DNA from: Pseudoduganella dura | Lineage (GTDB): Bacteria > Pseudomonadota > Gammaproteobacteria > Burkholderiales > Burkholderiaceae_D | NCBI RefSeq assembly: GCF_009727155.1 | Contig: NZ_WNWM01000002.1 | Span: 3,224,001-3,288,000 of the forward strand | Length of the DNA stretch: 64,000 nucleotides | Reading direction: 5' to 3' | Shown here: positions 8,063-17,671 of the stretch, one piece after another | Layout: the number at the start of each line of letters is the position of its first letter | How positions within the stretch are numbered: position 1 is the first letter of the stretch | Translations under genes and position numbers: made by a program | The notes under the pieces: generated by a model | Databases searched by the model: none | Seen by the model: only the letters and a program-made list of their open reading frames with translations | What the model was told of the DNA's origin: nothing

Positions 8063-10084
8063 TCAGGCGGCGGCGCGAAAGGCCAGCAGCGGCGCGCCGT
8101 CCGTCACCTGGTCGCCCACCGCATACAAGATCTCATCCACCGTGCCGTCGTGCGGCGCGGTGATCGTGTGTTCCATCTTCATCGCTTCCATGATGACGAG
8201 CGGCTCGCCTTTCTTCACGTCCTGCCCCTGCGCCGCCAGCACGGCGACCACCTTGCCCGGCATCGGCGCGGTGAGGCGCCCGCCTTCGGCTTCGCTCTCG
8301 CCGGCATGCGCCATCGGGTCCTGGTAATGCAGCACATGGTGGCCGCCGCCGGTAAAGACGTGGAACGTGTCGCCATCGCGGCGCACGGTGCCGTGCACCG
8401 ACGCATCGCCGAGCCGCACCGACAGGTCGGCGCCATCGCGCGCCAGCAGCGCCACGTCGACGGCCAGGCCGCGAATGCCCAGCTCCCAGCCGTGCGGCAG
8501 GTACGTGAACACGGGCGCGTAGTCCTTGCCCGCTTCGTCGCGGAATGCCAGCGTGCGGGCATAGCGCGCGTTCAGGCGCCAGCCCAGCGCATTGCTCCAT
8601 GGGTCGCCCGGATTCGTGCCGCGCGCCTGCGCCGTCTCGTGTCCGATCAGCGCCACGGCGGCCAGTGCCAGCGCCGCCACCGGCACCGAGCGCGCCGGCG
8701 GGAACAACACCCCGGCGTTACGCTCGATCAGGCCCGTATCCAGGTCGGCGTTGGCGAACGCATCGCTTTCCACCAGGCGCTTGAGGAACGCCACGTTGCC
8801 GGCCAGCCCCACGATCTGGTACTGCGTGAGCGCCTGCGCCATGCGCGCCAGGGCCTGCTTGCGGTCGGCGCCCCAGACGATCAGCTTGGCGATCATCGGG
8901 TCGTAGAACGGCGAGATCGCATCGCCTTCGCGCACGCCCGAATCGACGCGCACCGCGGCAGGGAGGCCGGGGGTGCCGCCCACTTCGAACTGCACCGCAT
9001 CCGGCGTGTCGAGGTGGCGCAGCGTGCCGATCGACGGGAGGAATCCCTTGTCGGGGTTTTCCGCGTAGATCCGGGCTTCCAGCGCATGGCCGTGGATTTT
9101 CAGGTCGTCCTGCCGTTTCGGCAGCGGCTCGCCGGCCGCCACGCGCAACTGCCATTCGACCAGGTCGGTGCCGGTGATCATTTCGGTGACCGGGTGCTCG
9201 ACCTGCAGCCGGGTGTTCATCTCCATGAAGTAGAAGCTGCCGTCCTGGTTTGCGATGAACTCCACGGTGCCGGCGCCCACGTAGCCGACCGCCTTCGCGG
9301 CGGCCACGGCCGCGTCGCCCATCGCCGCGCGGCGTTCGGCGGTCATGCCCGGCGCCGGCGCTTCTTCCAGCACCTTCTGGTGCCGGCGCTGCACCGAGCA
9401 GTCGCGTTCGAACAGGTAGATGCAGTTGCCGTGCGTGTCGGCGAATACCTGGATCTCGATGTGGCGGGGGCGCTGCAGGTATTTTTCGGCCAGCACCTTG
9501 TCGTCGCCGAACGAGCTGATCGCCTCGCGCTTGCACGAGGCCAGCGCCTCCTTCAGGCTTGCGGCATTCTCGACCACGCGCATGCCCTTGCCGCCGCCGC
9601 CGGCGGAAGCCTTCAGCAGCACCGGATAGCCGATGCGGTCCGCTTCGCGCTGCAGCAGCCCGGCATCCTGGTCGTCGCCGTGGTAGCCGGGCACCAGCGG
9701 CACGCCGGCTTTTTCCATCAGCGATTTCGCCGCCGACTTCGAGCCCATCGCCCGCATCGCCGCGGCCGGCGGGCCGATGAACACCAGGCCCGCCTCATGG
9801 CAGCGTTCCGCGAACTCGGCGTTCTCGGAGAGGAAACCATAACCGGGATGGATCGCTTCGGCGCCGGTGGCCAGCGCGATGGCGATGATCTTCTCGCCGC
9901 ACAGGTAGCTTTCCTTGGCGGGGGCGGGGCCCAGCAGCACGGCCTCGTCGCAGACGGCCACGTGCTTTGCGTTGGCGTCCGCTTCGGAATACACGGCCAC
10001 GGTGCGGATGCCCATCCTGCGGGCGGTGGCGGCCACGCGGCAGGCGATCTCGCCGCGGTTGGCGATCAGAATTTTCTTGAACAT
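8063..10084 (-). CDS. liuD: Methylcrotonyl-CoA carboxylase biotin-containing (alpha) subunit
   Basis: Protein of 673 aa: biotin carboxylase N-domain from residue 1 (KKILIANRGEIACRV), ATP-grasp domain with SAGGGGKGMRVV, biotin carboxylase C-domain to about 450, a linker domain and a C-terminal biotinyl domain whose EAMKMEH motif places biotinyl-Lys at about 636. It carboxylates its own biotin for transfer by the LiuB subunit to 3-methylcrotonyl-CoA. Assignment to methylcrotonyl- rather than propionyl-CoA carboxylase rests on context (liuB, liuC and mvaB in the operon). It is separated from liuB by five genes, four of them for making biotin. It starts 61 bp after bioB. Confidence 0.9.
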   Translation of the reverse strand: MFKKILIANRGEIACRVAATARRMGIRTVAVYSEADANAKHVAVCDEAVLLGPAPAKESYLCGEKIIAIALATGAEAIHPGYGFLSENAEFAERCHEAGLVFIGPPAAAMRAMGSKSAAKSLMEKAGVPLVPGYHGDDQDAGLLQREADRIGYPVLLKASAGGGGKGMRVVENAASLKEALASCKREAISSFGDDKVLAEKYLQRPRHIEIQVFADTHGNCIYLFERDCSVQRRHQKVLEEAPAPGMTAERRAAMGDAAVAAAKAVGYVGAGTVEFIANQDGSFYFMEMNTRLQVEHPVTEMITGTDLVEWQLRVAAGEPLPKRQDDLKIHGHALEARIYAENPDKGFLPSIGTLRHLDTPDAVQFEVGGTPGLPAAVRVDSGVREGDAISPFYDPMIAKLIVWGADRKQALARMAQALTQYQIVGLAGNVAFLKRLVESDAFANADLDTGLIERNAGVLFPPARSVPVAALALAAVALIGHETAQARGTNPGDPWSNALGWRLNARYARTLAFRDEAGKDYAPVFTYLPHGWELGIRGLAVDVALLARDGADLSVRLGDASVHGTVRRDGDTFHVFTGGGHHVLHYQDPMAHAGESEAEGGRLTAPMPGKVVAVLAAQGQDVKKGEPLVIMEAMKMEHTITAPHDGTVDEILYAVGDQVTDGAPLLAFRAAA

Positions 10085-10145
10085 GGGGTGTCTCCGTAAT
10101 CGTTGAGCGGTGCCGCGCCCTCTGCCGGGGCGCTGGCGTTCTTAC

Positions 10146-11186
10146 TCAGCAGCCGCAGGCTTCCTTCTGCACCGATTCCAGCGTGGCGGCGCGCGTGCGC
10201 AGGCCCAGCTTGTCCAGCAGCGCGCGGTCGTCGTTCGCTTCCGGGTTGTCGGTGGTCAGCAGCTTGTCGCCGTAGAAGATCGAGTTGGCGCCGGCCATGA
10301 AGCACATGGCCTGCACCGCTTCGCCCAGTTCGCGGCGGCCGGCGGACAGGCGCACGCGCGCCTTCGGCATCGTGATCCGGGCCACGGCGATGGTGCGCAC
10401 GAATTCCAGCGGGTCGAGGCGATCCAGGCCGTGCAGCGGCGTGCCTTCCACCTGCACCAGGTGGTTGATCGGCACCGATTCCGGATACGGGTTCAGGTTC
10501 GCCAGCTGCGCGATCAGGCCGGCGCGCTGGTCGCGCGTTTCACCCATGCCAACGATGCCGCCGCAGCACACCTTCAGGCCGGCGCTGCGCACGTGGCCCA
10601 GCGTATCGAGGCGGTCCTGGTACTGGCGGGTGGAAATCACGTTGTCGTAGAACTCCGGTGCCGTATCCAGGTTGTGGTTGTAGTAATCGAGGCCGGCGGC
10701 CTTCAGGCGTTCGGCCTGGTCCGCTTCCAGCATGCCCAGCGTGGCGCAGGTTTCCAGGCCCAGCGCCTTGACTTCGCGGACCATGGTCTCGACCTTGTCC
10801 ATGTCGCGGTCCTTCGGGCTGCGCCACGCGGCGCCCATGCAGAAGCGGGTGGCGCCGTTTTCCTTGGCCTGCTTCGCCGCTTCCAGCACGGTTTCGGTAT
10901 CGAGGATCTTCTTCGCTTCAACGCCGGTATCGTAGCGCGCGGCCTGCGGGCAATAGCCGCAGTCCTCTTCGCAGCCGCCGGTCTTGATCGACAGCAGCGT
11001 GGCCAGTTCCACGTCGCCGTCCGGGAAGTTGGCGCGGTGCGCCTCCTGGGCACGGAACATCAGCTCGTTGAACGGCAGTTCGAACAGGGCCAGCACATCC
11101 TCGCGCGGCCAGGTGGCCGCTTCGGGCAGCGTGATCGGCGCGGTCGGGCGGTGCAGGGCGACGGTTTTCGGTTCATGCAGGGACAT
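10146..11186 (-). CDS. bioB: Biotin synthase
   Basis: Radical-SAM protein of 346 aa. The CxxxCxxC cluster motif is in [14 protein letters not shown] (Cys72, Cys76, Cys79). Downstream Cys residues and the YNHNLDT motif bind the second Fe-S cluster and substrate. It inserts sulfur into dethiobiotin, the last step of biotin synthesis. The frame is open to 11384, but ATG at 11186 was chosen because AAGGAAA sits 6-12 bases upstream and the family starts here. It is preceded by a 70-bp gap of degenerate GTGTTGCGTGTC-like repeats after bioD. Confidence 0.96.
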   Translation of the reverse strand: MSLHEPKTVALHRPTAPITLPEAATWPREDVLALFELPFNELMFRAQEAHRANFPDGDVELATLLSIKTGGCEEDCGYCPQAARYDTGVEAKKILDTETVLEAAKQAKENGATRFCMGAAWRSPKDRDMDKVETMVREVKALGLETCATLGMLEADQAERLKAAGLDYYNHNLDTAPEFYDNVISTRQYQDRLDTLGHVRSAGLKVCCGGIVGMGETRDQRAGLIAQLANLNPYPESVPINHLVQVEGTPLHGLDRLDPLEFVRTIAVARITMPKARVRLSAGRRELGEAVQAMCFMAGANSIFYGDKLLTTDNPEANDDRALLDKLGLRTRAATLESVQKEACGC

Positions 11187-11256
11187 CGTGTTTTCCTTAG
11201 TGTTCATTCGTGTTGCGCGTTGCGTGTCACGGGTGTTGCGTGTCGGGTGTTGCTTG
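11187..11256. repeat. Degenerate short tandem repeat between bioD and bioB
   Basis: On the plus strand the gap holds about three or four imperfect copies of a GTGTTGCGTGTC-like unit (roughly 11210-11270). It is a simple-sequence spacer and the only gap in the biotin block, so it may alter bioB expression relative to bioAFD. No hairpin-plus-T-run terminator is visible. Confidence 0.5.
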
Positions 11257-12078
11257 TTACGGGTCACGGCGGGCCGGCCAGTTGGGCAGCACCGTGAAAT
11301 CGAGATGTTCGGCCGCGGCGGCGGCAGTCGGTTCGGCCAGGCGCGGCACGCGGCCCAGCAGCGGTGCCGGAATGCGGTCGGCAAGCGCCTCGATATTCTC
11401 GTCGGCGAACGTCATCTCCGGCTCCAGCGCGTTGGCCACCCAGCCCACCAGCTGCAGCCCGCGCGCGGCGATCGCCTCCACGGTCAGCAGCGCATGGTTG
11501 ATGCAGCCCAGGCGCATGCCCACCACCAGCACCACCGGCAGGGCGAGCTGCTGCGCCAGGTCGGCGGTATCGTAGTCGTCGGTGAGCGGCACGCGGAAGC
11601 CGCCCACGCCTTCGACCACCGATGCATCGCTGGCGGCGGCGATTTCCACGTAGGCCGCCAGGATCGGCACCGGGTCGATCACGATGCCTTCCAGCTCGGC
11701 GGCGATATGCGGCGCGGCCGGTTCCTTCAGCAGGAACGGCGTGGTGATCGACTGCAGCAGGTGCACGTTGCCGGCCGCGGCCAGCTGGTCGCAATCGTCG
11801 TTGTGCAGCTCGCCGTCGCGCAGCACGGCGCCGGCCGCCACGGGTTTCATGCCGCAGGCCTTCACGCCCTGGCGCACCAGCGCATGCAGCAGCGCGGACG
11901 AGACCAGCGTCTTGCCGATTTCGGTATCCGTGCCGGTCACGAAGCAGGAGAAGCGGGGCGGCAAGCCTTTCGCGGCCAGCGCCGCCTGGGTTGCGGGCGC
12001 CGGCTCATCGTCGACATGCGCCACAACGCTGGCGGCACCTTCCTTTACGGGAGCGATCACCGGGTCTTCAAGTGCCAT
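11257..12078 (-). CDS. bioD: Dethiobiotin synthetase
   Basis: Protein of 273 aa. The P-loop GTDTEIGKT lies at residues 49-57, followed by KPVAAG (the diaminopelargonate-binding region) and [11 protein letters not shown]. It closes the ureido ring of dethiobiotin from DAPA, CO2 and ATP. ATG at 12078 was chosen because AAGGAG lies 5-10 bases upstream; the start overlaps the bioF stop by 11 bp. About 40 Ala/Pro-rich residues precede the usual N-terminus, unlike E. coli BioD, whose P-loop begins near residue 8. A later GTG start without a good ribosome site cannot be excluded. Confidence 0.93.
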   Translation of the reverse strand: MALEDPVIAPVKEGAASVVAHVDDEPAPATQAALAAKGLPPRFSCFVTGTDTEIGKTLVSSALLHALVRQGVKACGMKPVAAGAVLRDGELHNDDCDQLAAAGNVHLLQSITTPFLLKEPAAPHIAAELEGIVIDPVPILAAYVEIAAASDASVVEGVGGFRVPLTDDYDTADLAQQLALPVVLVVGMRLGCINHALLTVEAIAARGLQLVGWVANALEPEMTFADENIEALADRIPAPLLGRVPRLAEPTAAAAAEHLDFTVLPNWPARRDP

Positions 12079-13276
12079 CGCGGCTCCTTTCCATGTGGGC
12101 ATTCACTTCATTGATTGCGTCGACCAGCAGTGCCACGTCGGCCTCTGCATGACCGGCGGACAGCGTCACGCGCAGCCGCGCCGAATTGGCCGGCACCGTG
12201 GGCGGGCGGATGCCGCCGACCCAGATGCCGCGCTCGTACAGTGCCGCCGCGGCGGCCATCGTCGCGTCGTTGGCACCGATGACGACCGGCTGGATCGCGG
12301 TCTGCGACGGCAGCGCGCTCCAGCCCGTCAACCGCAGGCCATCGTGCCATTGTGCCACCAAACGGGCCAGGTGCGACCGGCGGTCCTGGCCCTCGCTGCC
12401 GGCGATGATGTCCAGGCTCGTCAGCAGCGCGTGGGCCAGCGCCGGCGGCGCGGCCGTGGTGAAGATATAGGGCCGGGCGCGCTGGACCAGCGTTTCGATC
12501 ACGGTGGCGTGCGCGGCGACGAATGCGCCGGCCACGCCGGCGGCCTTGCCCAGCGTGCCCACGTAGACGAGGTAAGGCGAGCGCAGGCCGAAGTGTTCGA
12601 GGGCGCCCCGGCCGTTCTCGCCCAGCGTGCCGAAGCCGTGCGCATCGTCGACGATGAGCCAGGCGCCATGCTTCTCGCACAGCGCCAGCAGCTCCGGCAG
12701 GGGCGCCAGGTTGCCGTCCATCGAAAACACCGAATCGGTGACGACGATCTTGTTGCCGGCGCGGCTCGTGCCCAGCAGTTCGTCGAGCGCTTCCACGTTC
12801 GCATGCGGGTACACCTTGACGGTGGTGCGGGCCAGCCGGGCGCCATCGATCAGCGAGGCGTGGTTCAGCGCCTCGCTGAAGATTTCCGTGTCGCTGTCGC
12901 CCGCCGCCAGCGCCGTCAGCACGGCCAGGTTGGCCATGTAGCCGGTGCTGAAGTACAGCGCCCGCGCCTCGACGAGGTGCGGGCCGGCGAAGTCCGCCAG
13001 CCGTTCTTCCAGCACTGCATGGGCGCGGCCGTGGCCGCTGATCAGGTGCGAGGCGCCGCTGCCGGCGCCATAGAGTTGCGTGCCTTCGCGCAGCGCGGCC
13101 GTGATGGCGGGATGCGCGGCCAGGCCCAGGTAATCGTTGCTGCAGAAGGCCAGCAGCTCGCGCCCGTCGACCGTCGCGCGCGGGCCGCACGGCGTGTCGA
13201 CGGTGCGGCGCGTGCGGATCAGGTGCTTGTCGCGCAGCCCTTGCAGGTTCGCGTCCAGTTTATCCAGCAGTTCCAT
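12068..13276 (-). CDS. bioF: 8-amino-7-oxononanoate synthase
   Basis: PLP enzyme of 402 aa of the alpha-oxoamine synthase family. It has [13 protein letters not shown] (about residues 44-56), [25 protein letters not shown] and the PLP-binding Lys in GTLGKAAG (K244). It condenses pimeloyl-ACP/CoA with L-alanine. The start ATG shares one base with the bioA stop (TGATG), and its 3' end overlaps bioD, so bioA-F-D are translationally coupled. Confidence 0.95.
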   Translation of the reverse strand: MELLDKLDANLQGLRDKHLIRTRRTVDTPCGPRATVDGRELLAFCSNDYLGLAAHPAITAALREGTQLYGAGSGASHLISGHGRAHAVLEERLADFAGPHLVEARALYFSTGYMANLAVLTALAAGDSDTEIFSEALNHASLIDGARLARTTVKVYPHANVEALDELLGTSRAGNKIVVTDSVFSMDGNLAPLPELLALCEKHGAWLIVDDAHGFGTLGENGRGALEHFGLRSPYLVYVGTLGKAAGVAGAFVAAHATVIETLVQRARPYIFTTAAPPALAHALLTSLDIIAGSEGQDRRSHLARLVAQWHDGLRLTGWSALPSQTAIQPVVIGANDATMAAAAALYERGIWVGGIRPPTVPANSARLRVTLSAGHAEADVALLVDAINEVNAHMERSRDGT

Positions 13277-14616
13277 CAGCCCTCCGCCAGCGTTTGTTCG
13301 AACACGGCCTGGGTGCGCGCGACGAGGCCGTGGATTTCCTCGTCGTCCAGGATATACGGCGGCATCAGGTAGACGGTCGAGCCGATCGGCCGCAGCAGCA
13401 GTTCCCGCCGCGTGGCGTTGGCGAAGAAGCGGCGCGAGAACGTCCTGTCGACCCCGGTCGCGTCGAATGCCCAGATCATGCCGCGGTTGCGCAGGTTGGC
13501 CACCCGCTCATGGCCGGCCAGCGGCGCCAGCGCGCTGCCCAGCTTTGCCGCGCGGGCGCGGTTCGCCTCCAGCACGTTGTCTTCCTCGAAGATGTCGAGC
13601 GTGGCCAGCGCGGCGCGGCAGGCCAGCGGATTGCCCGTGTACGAATGCGAGTGCAGGAAGCCGCGCGTGATGTCGGCGCTGTAGAACGCCTGGTAGATCG
13701 CTTCTTTCGTGAGCACGAGCGAGAGCGGCAGGTAGCCGCCGCTGATGCCTTTCGACAGCGTGACGAAATCCGGCCAGATGCCGGCCTGCTCGCAGGCGAA
13801 AAAGGTGCCGGTGCGGCCGCAGCCCACGGCGATCTCGTCGAGGATCAGGTGCACCTGGTGGCGGTCGCAAAGCTCGCGCACCAGTTGCAGGTACAGCGGA
13901 TCGTGCATGGCCATGCCGGCCGCGCATTGCACCAGCGGTTCGATGATGATCGCCGCGATCCGGCCGGCTTTCTCTTCGAACAGCCGCTGCACGTCGGCGG
14001 CGGCGCGGCGCGCCACGTCCTGCGCCGTTTCGCCATCGGCGGCCTGGCGCGCGTCCGGCGACATTACGGTCTGCGTCGCGCGCAGCAGCGGGCCGTAGGC
14101 ATCCTTGAACAGCGCCACGTCGGTGACGGCCAGCGCGCCGATCGTTTCGCCGTGGTAGCTGCCCTGCAGGCAGACGAACTCCTGCTTTTCGCTGCGCCCC
14201 GCGTTGCGCCAGGCATGGAAACTCATCTTCAGCGCGATCTCGACCGCCGAGGCGCCGTCCGACGCATAGAACGCATGGCCCAGCGCGCCGCCCGTCAGCG
14301 CGGACAGCCGCTCGGACAACCGGATCACCGGCTCGTGCGTGAAGCCGGCCAGCATCGCGTGCTCCAGCCTGTCGAGCTGGTCGCGCAGCGCCGCGTTGAT
14401 GCGCGGGTTGGCGTGGCCGAACAGGTTGACCCACCACGAGCTGATCGCGTCGAGGTAGCGGCGGCCGTCATGGTCGTACAGCCAGGCGCCGCGGCCGTGG
14501 CTGACGGGGATCAGCGGCACAGTCTCGTGGTGCTGCATCTGTGTGCACGGGTGCCACACGCTCTTCAGGCTGCGCGCCACCCAGTCGCTGTTGTCGTCAC
14601 TGGTACGGTTCGTCAA
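13276..14616 (-). CDS. bioA: Adenosylmethionine-8-amino-7-oxononanoate aminotransferase
   Basis: Class III aminotransferase of 446 aa. It has [17 protein letters not shown] (about residues 19-35), [38 protein letters not shown] and the PLP Lys in [12 protein letters not shown] (K289). It makes diaminopelargonate with SAM as amino donor. It is the first biotin gene in the operon, only 18 bp after liuC, so no separate bio promoter or BirA-type operator fits in the gap. The last base of its stop overlaps bioF. Confidence 0.96.
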   Translation of the reverse strand: MTNRTSDDNSDWVARSLKSVWHPCTQMQHHETVPLIPVSHGRGAWLYDHDGRRYLDAISSWWVNLFGHANPRINAALRDQLDRLEHAMLAGFTHEPVIRLSERLSALTGGALGHAFYASDGASAVEIALKMSFHAWRNAGRSEKQEFVCLQGSYHGETIGALAVTDVALFKDAYGPLLRATQTVMSPDARQAADGETAQDVARRAAADVQRLFEEKAGRIAAIIIEPLVQCAAGMAMHDPLYLQLVRELCDRHQVHLILDEIAVGCGRTGTFFACEQAGIWPDFVTLSKGISGGYLPLSLVLTKEAIYQAFYSADITRGFLHSHSYTGNPLACRAALATLDIFEEDNVLEANRARAAKLGSALAPLAGHERVANLRNRGMIWAFDATGVDRTFSRRFFANATRRELLLRPIGSTVYLMPPYILDDEEIHGLVARTQAVFEQTLAEG

Positions 14617-14634
14617 AACTCGGTTACTCCAAAA

Positions 14635-15420
14635 TCAGTTGAGCCAGGCAGGCTTGCGCTTCTCGAGGAACGCCGCCACCCCTTCGCGCCCTTCGCCGGA
14701 CGCGCGGATCTGCGCGATGCGGTGCGCGGTATCGGCGATCAGCGTATCGGTCACCGGCTGGCCGGCGATTTCGCTCACCAGCGCCTTGGCCTGCCGTACG
14801 GCGTTCGGGCTGTTGGCGGCAAGCGCATTGGCGATCGCATCGACCTGGCCGTCCAGCGTGGCGGCGGTGGCGATATCGTGCACCAGGCCGATGCGCAGCG
14901 CTTCCCTGGCATTGAAACGTTCGGCGGTGAGGAAGTAACGCCGCGCGGCGTTCTCTCCCATCGCCTTGATGACATACGGCGAGATGGTGGCCGGGATCAG
15001 GCCCAGCTTCACTTCGCTCAGGCAGAAGTGCGCGTCGTCGGCGGCGATCGCGATATCGCACGCGGCCGCCAGGCCCACGCCGCCGCCGAAGCAGTCGCCG
15101 TGCACCTTCGCCACCACGGGCTTCGGGCAGGCATAAATAATGCGCAGCATGTTCGCCAGCTGCATCGCGTCGGCGCGGTTTTCCTCTTCCGAGTAGCCGG
15201 CCATTTTCTTCATCCAGTTCAGGTCCGCGCCGGCGCAATAGGCCGTGCCGTTCGCGGCCAGCACGATGACGCGGATGCCGTCGACCTGGCCCAGCGCCGT
15301 GAAGGCGGCCGTCAGCTCGGCGATCGCCTGTTCGTTGAACGCGTTGCGCACTTCCGGGCGGTTCAGCGTGACCGTGGCGATGCTGCCGGCGGTGTCGATG
15401 GTGAGGGTGTCGTAGTTCAT
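14635..15420 (-). CDS. liuC: Enoyl-CoA hydratase family, probable methylglutaconyl-CoA hydratase
   Basis: Crotonase-fold protein of 261 aa. It has the oxyanion-hole region YCAGADLNWMKKMAGYS (about residues 60-76) and GDCFGGGVGLAAACDIAIA (about 108-126). In the leucine pathway the product of methylcrotonyl-CoA carboxylase, 3-methylglutaconyl-CoA, is hydrated to HMG-CoA, and genomic position right after liuB supports that role. Sequence alone would also allow another short-chain enoyl-CoA hydratase. It starts 21 bp after liuB and ends 18 bp before bioA. Confidence 0.9.
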   Translation of the reverse strand: MNYDTLTIDTAGSIATVTLNRPEVRNAFNEQAIAELTAAFTALGQVDGIRVIVLAANGTAYCAGADLNWMKKMAGYSEEENRADAMQLANMLRIIYACPKPVVAKVHGDCFGGGVGLAAACDIAIAADDAHFCLSEVKLGLIPATISPYVIKAMGENAARRYFLTAERFNAREALRIGLVHDIATAATLDGQVDAIANALAANSPNAVRQAKALVSEIAGQPVTDTLIADTAHRIAQIRASGEGREGVAAFLEKRKPAWLN

Positions 15421-15441
15421 GTGTTGTTCCTGGGTTGCCGG

Positions 15442-17046
15442 TTACATGCGGAAGACACCGAACTTCGTGTCCGGGATCGGCGCGTTCAGCGCCGCCGAGA
15501 GGCCCAGCCCGAGCACCATGCGGGTATCGGCCGGGTCGATGATGCCATCGTCCCACAGCCGTGCGCTGGCATAGTACGGGTGGCCCTGGTGTTCGTATTG
15601 TTCCTTGATCGGCTGCTTGAAGGCGGCTTCCTCGTCCTGCGACCATTGTCCGCCCTTTGCCTCGATGCCATCGCGTTTCACGGTGGCCAGCACGGAGGCG
15701 GCCTGCTCGCCGCCCATTACCGAGATGCGCGCGTTGGGCCACATCCACAGGAAGCGCGGCGAATAGGCGCGGCCGCACATGCCGTAGTTGCCGGCGCCGA
15801 AGCTGCCGCCGATGATCACGGTGAACTTCGGCACCGCGGCGGTGGCCACCGCGGTGACCATCTTGGCGCCGTTGCGGGCGATGCCCTCGTTTTCGTACTT
15901 GCGGCCCACCATGAAGCCGGTGATGTTCTGGAGGAAGACCAGCGGAATCTTGCGCTGGCAGCACAGTTCGATGAAGTGCGTGCCCTTCAGCGCCGATTCC
16001 GAGAACAGGATGCCGTTGTTGGCGATGATCCCCACCTGCATGCCGTGGATGTGGGCAAAGCCGCACACCAGCGTGGTGCCGTAGCGGGCCTTGAATTCGT
16101 CGAATTCGCTGCCGTCGACGATGCGGGCGATCACCTCGCGGATATCGAAGGGCTTGCGCGTGTCGACCGGAATGACGCCGTACAGCTCTTCCGGCGCATA
16201 TTTCGGCTCGACGGTCTCGCGCACGGGGAACTGCGGCTTTTGCCGGTTCAGGTGCGAAACGATGTTGCGGGCCAGCGACAGCGCATGGGTATCGTTCTGC
16301 GCCAGGTGGTCCGCCACGCCGGACAGGCGGGTGTGCACGTCGCCGCCGCCCAGGTCCTCGGCCGTCACCACTTCGCCGGTGGCCGCCTTCACCAGCGGCG
16401 GGCCGCCCAGGAAGATCGTGCCCTGTTCCTTGACGATGATCGATTCGTCGCTCATCGCCGGCACGTAGGCGCCGCCGGCGGTGCATGAGCCCATCACCAC
16501 GGCGATCTGCGGGATGCCCTGCGCGGACAGGTTGGCCTGGTTGTAGAAGATGCGGCCGAAGTGGTCGCGGTCGGGGAAGACTTCATCCTGGTTCGGCAGG
16601 TTGGCGCCGCCCGAATCGACGAGGTAGATGCACGGCAGCCTGTTCTGCTCGGCGATCTCCTGCGCGCGCAAATGCTTCTTCACCGTGACCGGGTAGTAGG
16701 TGCCGCCCTTCACGGTGGCATCGTTGCAGACGACGACGCATTCCTGGCCCGATACGCGGCCGATGCCGGTGATGATGCCGGCCGATGGCGCGGCGTCATC
16801 GTACATTTCGTAGGCCGCCAGCTGGGAAAATTCGAGGAACGGCGTGCCGGGATCGAGCAGCATGCGCACGCGCTCGCGCGGCAGCAGTTTGCCGCGCGCC
16901 GTGTGCTTCGCGCTGGCCGCCTCGCCGCCGCCCTCGGCCACCCTGGCGACACGGGCGCGCAAGTCGTCCACCAGCGCCCCCATGGCGGCGGCGTTGGCGC
17001 GGAAGTCTTCGCTGCGCGGATTGAGTTTGCTGTCGATGTGCGGCAT
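15442..17046 (-). CDS. liuB: Methylcrotonyl-CoA carboxylase carboxyltransferase (beta) subunit
   Basis: Protein of 534 aa with the two halves of an acyl-CoA carboxyltransferase (about residues 50-280 and 290-530). Motifs include [63 protein letters not shown] and [16 protein letters not shown], typical of MCC-beta. It transfers the carboxyl group from LiuD biotin to 3-methylcrotonyl-CoA. It is the first gene of the liu-bio operon. Only 12 bp separate it from ychJ, so its promoter probably lies within ychJ, where a LiuR-like box is found at 17227-17249. Confidence 0.95.
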   Translation of the reverse strand: MPHIDSKLNPRSEDFRANAAAMGALVDDLRARVARVAEGGGEAASAKHTARGKLLPRERVRMLLDPGTPFLEFSQLAAYEMYDDAAPSAGIITGIGRVSGQECVVVCNDATVKGGTYYPVTVKKHLRAQEIAEQNRLPCIYLVDSGGANLPNQDEVFPDRDHFGRIFYNQANLSAQGIPQIAVVMGSCTAGGAYVPAMSDESIIVKEQGTIFLGGPPLVKAATGEVVTAEDLGGGDVHTRLSGVADHLAQNDTHALSLARNIVSHLNRQKPQFPVRETVEPKYAPEELYGVIPVDTRKPFDIREVIARIVDGSEFDEFKARYGTTLVCGFAHIHGMQVGIIANNGILFSESALKGTHFIELCCQRKIPLVFLQNITGFMVGRKYENEGIARNGAKMVTAVATAAVPKFTVIIGGSFGAGNYGMCGRAYSPRFLWMWPNARISVMGGEQAASVLATVKRDGIEAKGGQWSQDEEAAFKQPIKEQYEHQGHPYYASARLWDDGIIDPADTRMVLGLGLSAALNAPIPDTKFGVFRM

Positions 17047-17058
17047 GCGGTGTCCCCT

Positions 17059-17514
17059 TTATTCTTTGGTCGGAAAGTCTCCGTCGACGTAGAACCAGCG
17101 CGGCGTGCCGCCCAGGGCCGGATCCGGCTCGCGCAGGAAGCGGCTGATCTCGTGCAGCCGCTGCCCCTTGCCGTGCTGGCGGAAGCGCGCCACGAATTCC
17201 ACGTAGTCCTGGCCCGGGTGGTCTTCTTTACGTTGACGTAAACGTAAAGTCGATTTTACCTCAAGTCCCAGCCACTGCAACGGCTCATCCGGATCAATGA
17301 TACGTTCGGCCGGGCGGGTACTCGGGTGCCACGTGGCCCGCAGGTAAAGTTCGTTCTTCAGCGTGTAGGCGGTATAGCGGGAGCGCATCAGCAGCTCGGC
17401 CGTAGCGGGCAATGCGCTGCCGTCGGCGAAGCCGTCGAGATACGGGCCGCAGCAGGCCGCCAGCGACGGCCCGCCGCCGCAAGGGCACCCGGCCGGGATC
17501 TTCGTCTTGGACAT
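17059..17514 (-). CDS. ychJ: YchJ family protein (UPF0225) with N-terminal SEC-C-like zinc motif
   Basis: Protein of 151 aa starting MSKTKIPAGCPCGGGPSLAA. The CPCG...CC arrangement (Cys at about residues 10, 12, 21, 22) is the SEC-C-like metal site, followed by the YchJ domain with LMRSRYTAYTLKNELYL and the ARFRQHGKGQRLHEISRF region. Function is unknown in the family. The codons for LRLRQRK (about residues 90-96) also spell a LiuR-like operator, so the 3' part of this gene doubles as regulatory DNA for liuB. Confidence 0.88.
   Translation of the reverse strand: MSKTKIPAGCPCGGGPSLAACCGPYLDGFADGSALPATAELLMRSRYTAYTLKNELYLRATWHPSTRPAERIIDPDEPLQWLGLEVKSTLRLRQRKEDHPGQDYVEFVARFRQHGKGQRLHEISRFLREPDPALGGTPRWFYVDGDFPTKE
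17227..17249. promoter_or_regulatory. LiuR-type operator inside ychJ, upstream of liuB
   Basis: Plus-strand TTTACGTTGACG followed by TAAACGTAAAG. This 23-bp block matches the box upstream of liuA (49657-49679) at 22 of 23 positions; only the central G differs (A in the other copy). It lies about 180 bp upstream of the liuB start, within ychJ coding sequence. Binding by LiuR is inferred from this match and from liuR being in the window. Confidence 0.8.
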
Positions 17515-17594
17515 GGCAAGTCGGACAATGAAAAGGCGACATTATCCGCCATATCGCCGCGGCGGCGCTCGCACGACGAAAAGTTGCCAAAACC

Positions 17595-17659
17595 GGGGTC
17601 TGACCCCAAATCCAAGGAACATTTCCTGAAACCGGGGTCTGACCCCGGTTCCAGGAAAT
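17595..17659. repeat. REP-like palindromes between dadA and ychJ
   Basis: A 13-bp perfect palindrome GGGGTCTGACCCC (17595-17607) is followed by a second copy (17634-17646) that is the core of a 39-bp inverted repeat (17621-17659) with a single mismatch, arms ATTTCCTG[A/G]AACCGGGGTC. The 11-mer ATTTCCTGAAA also occurs in the left flank of the RAYT gene at 61250-61260. The element sits between the dadA stop and the ychJ start, both on the minus strand. Confidence 0.8.
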
Positions 17660-17671
17660 ATTTGCTGAAAT

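Noticed and set aside
13294..16488. 1064-codon open frame on the plus strand opposite bioA, liuC and liuB
   Set aside because: It spans three well-recognised minus-strand genes and their gaps, and its product is low-complexity Arg/His/Gln-rich.
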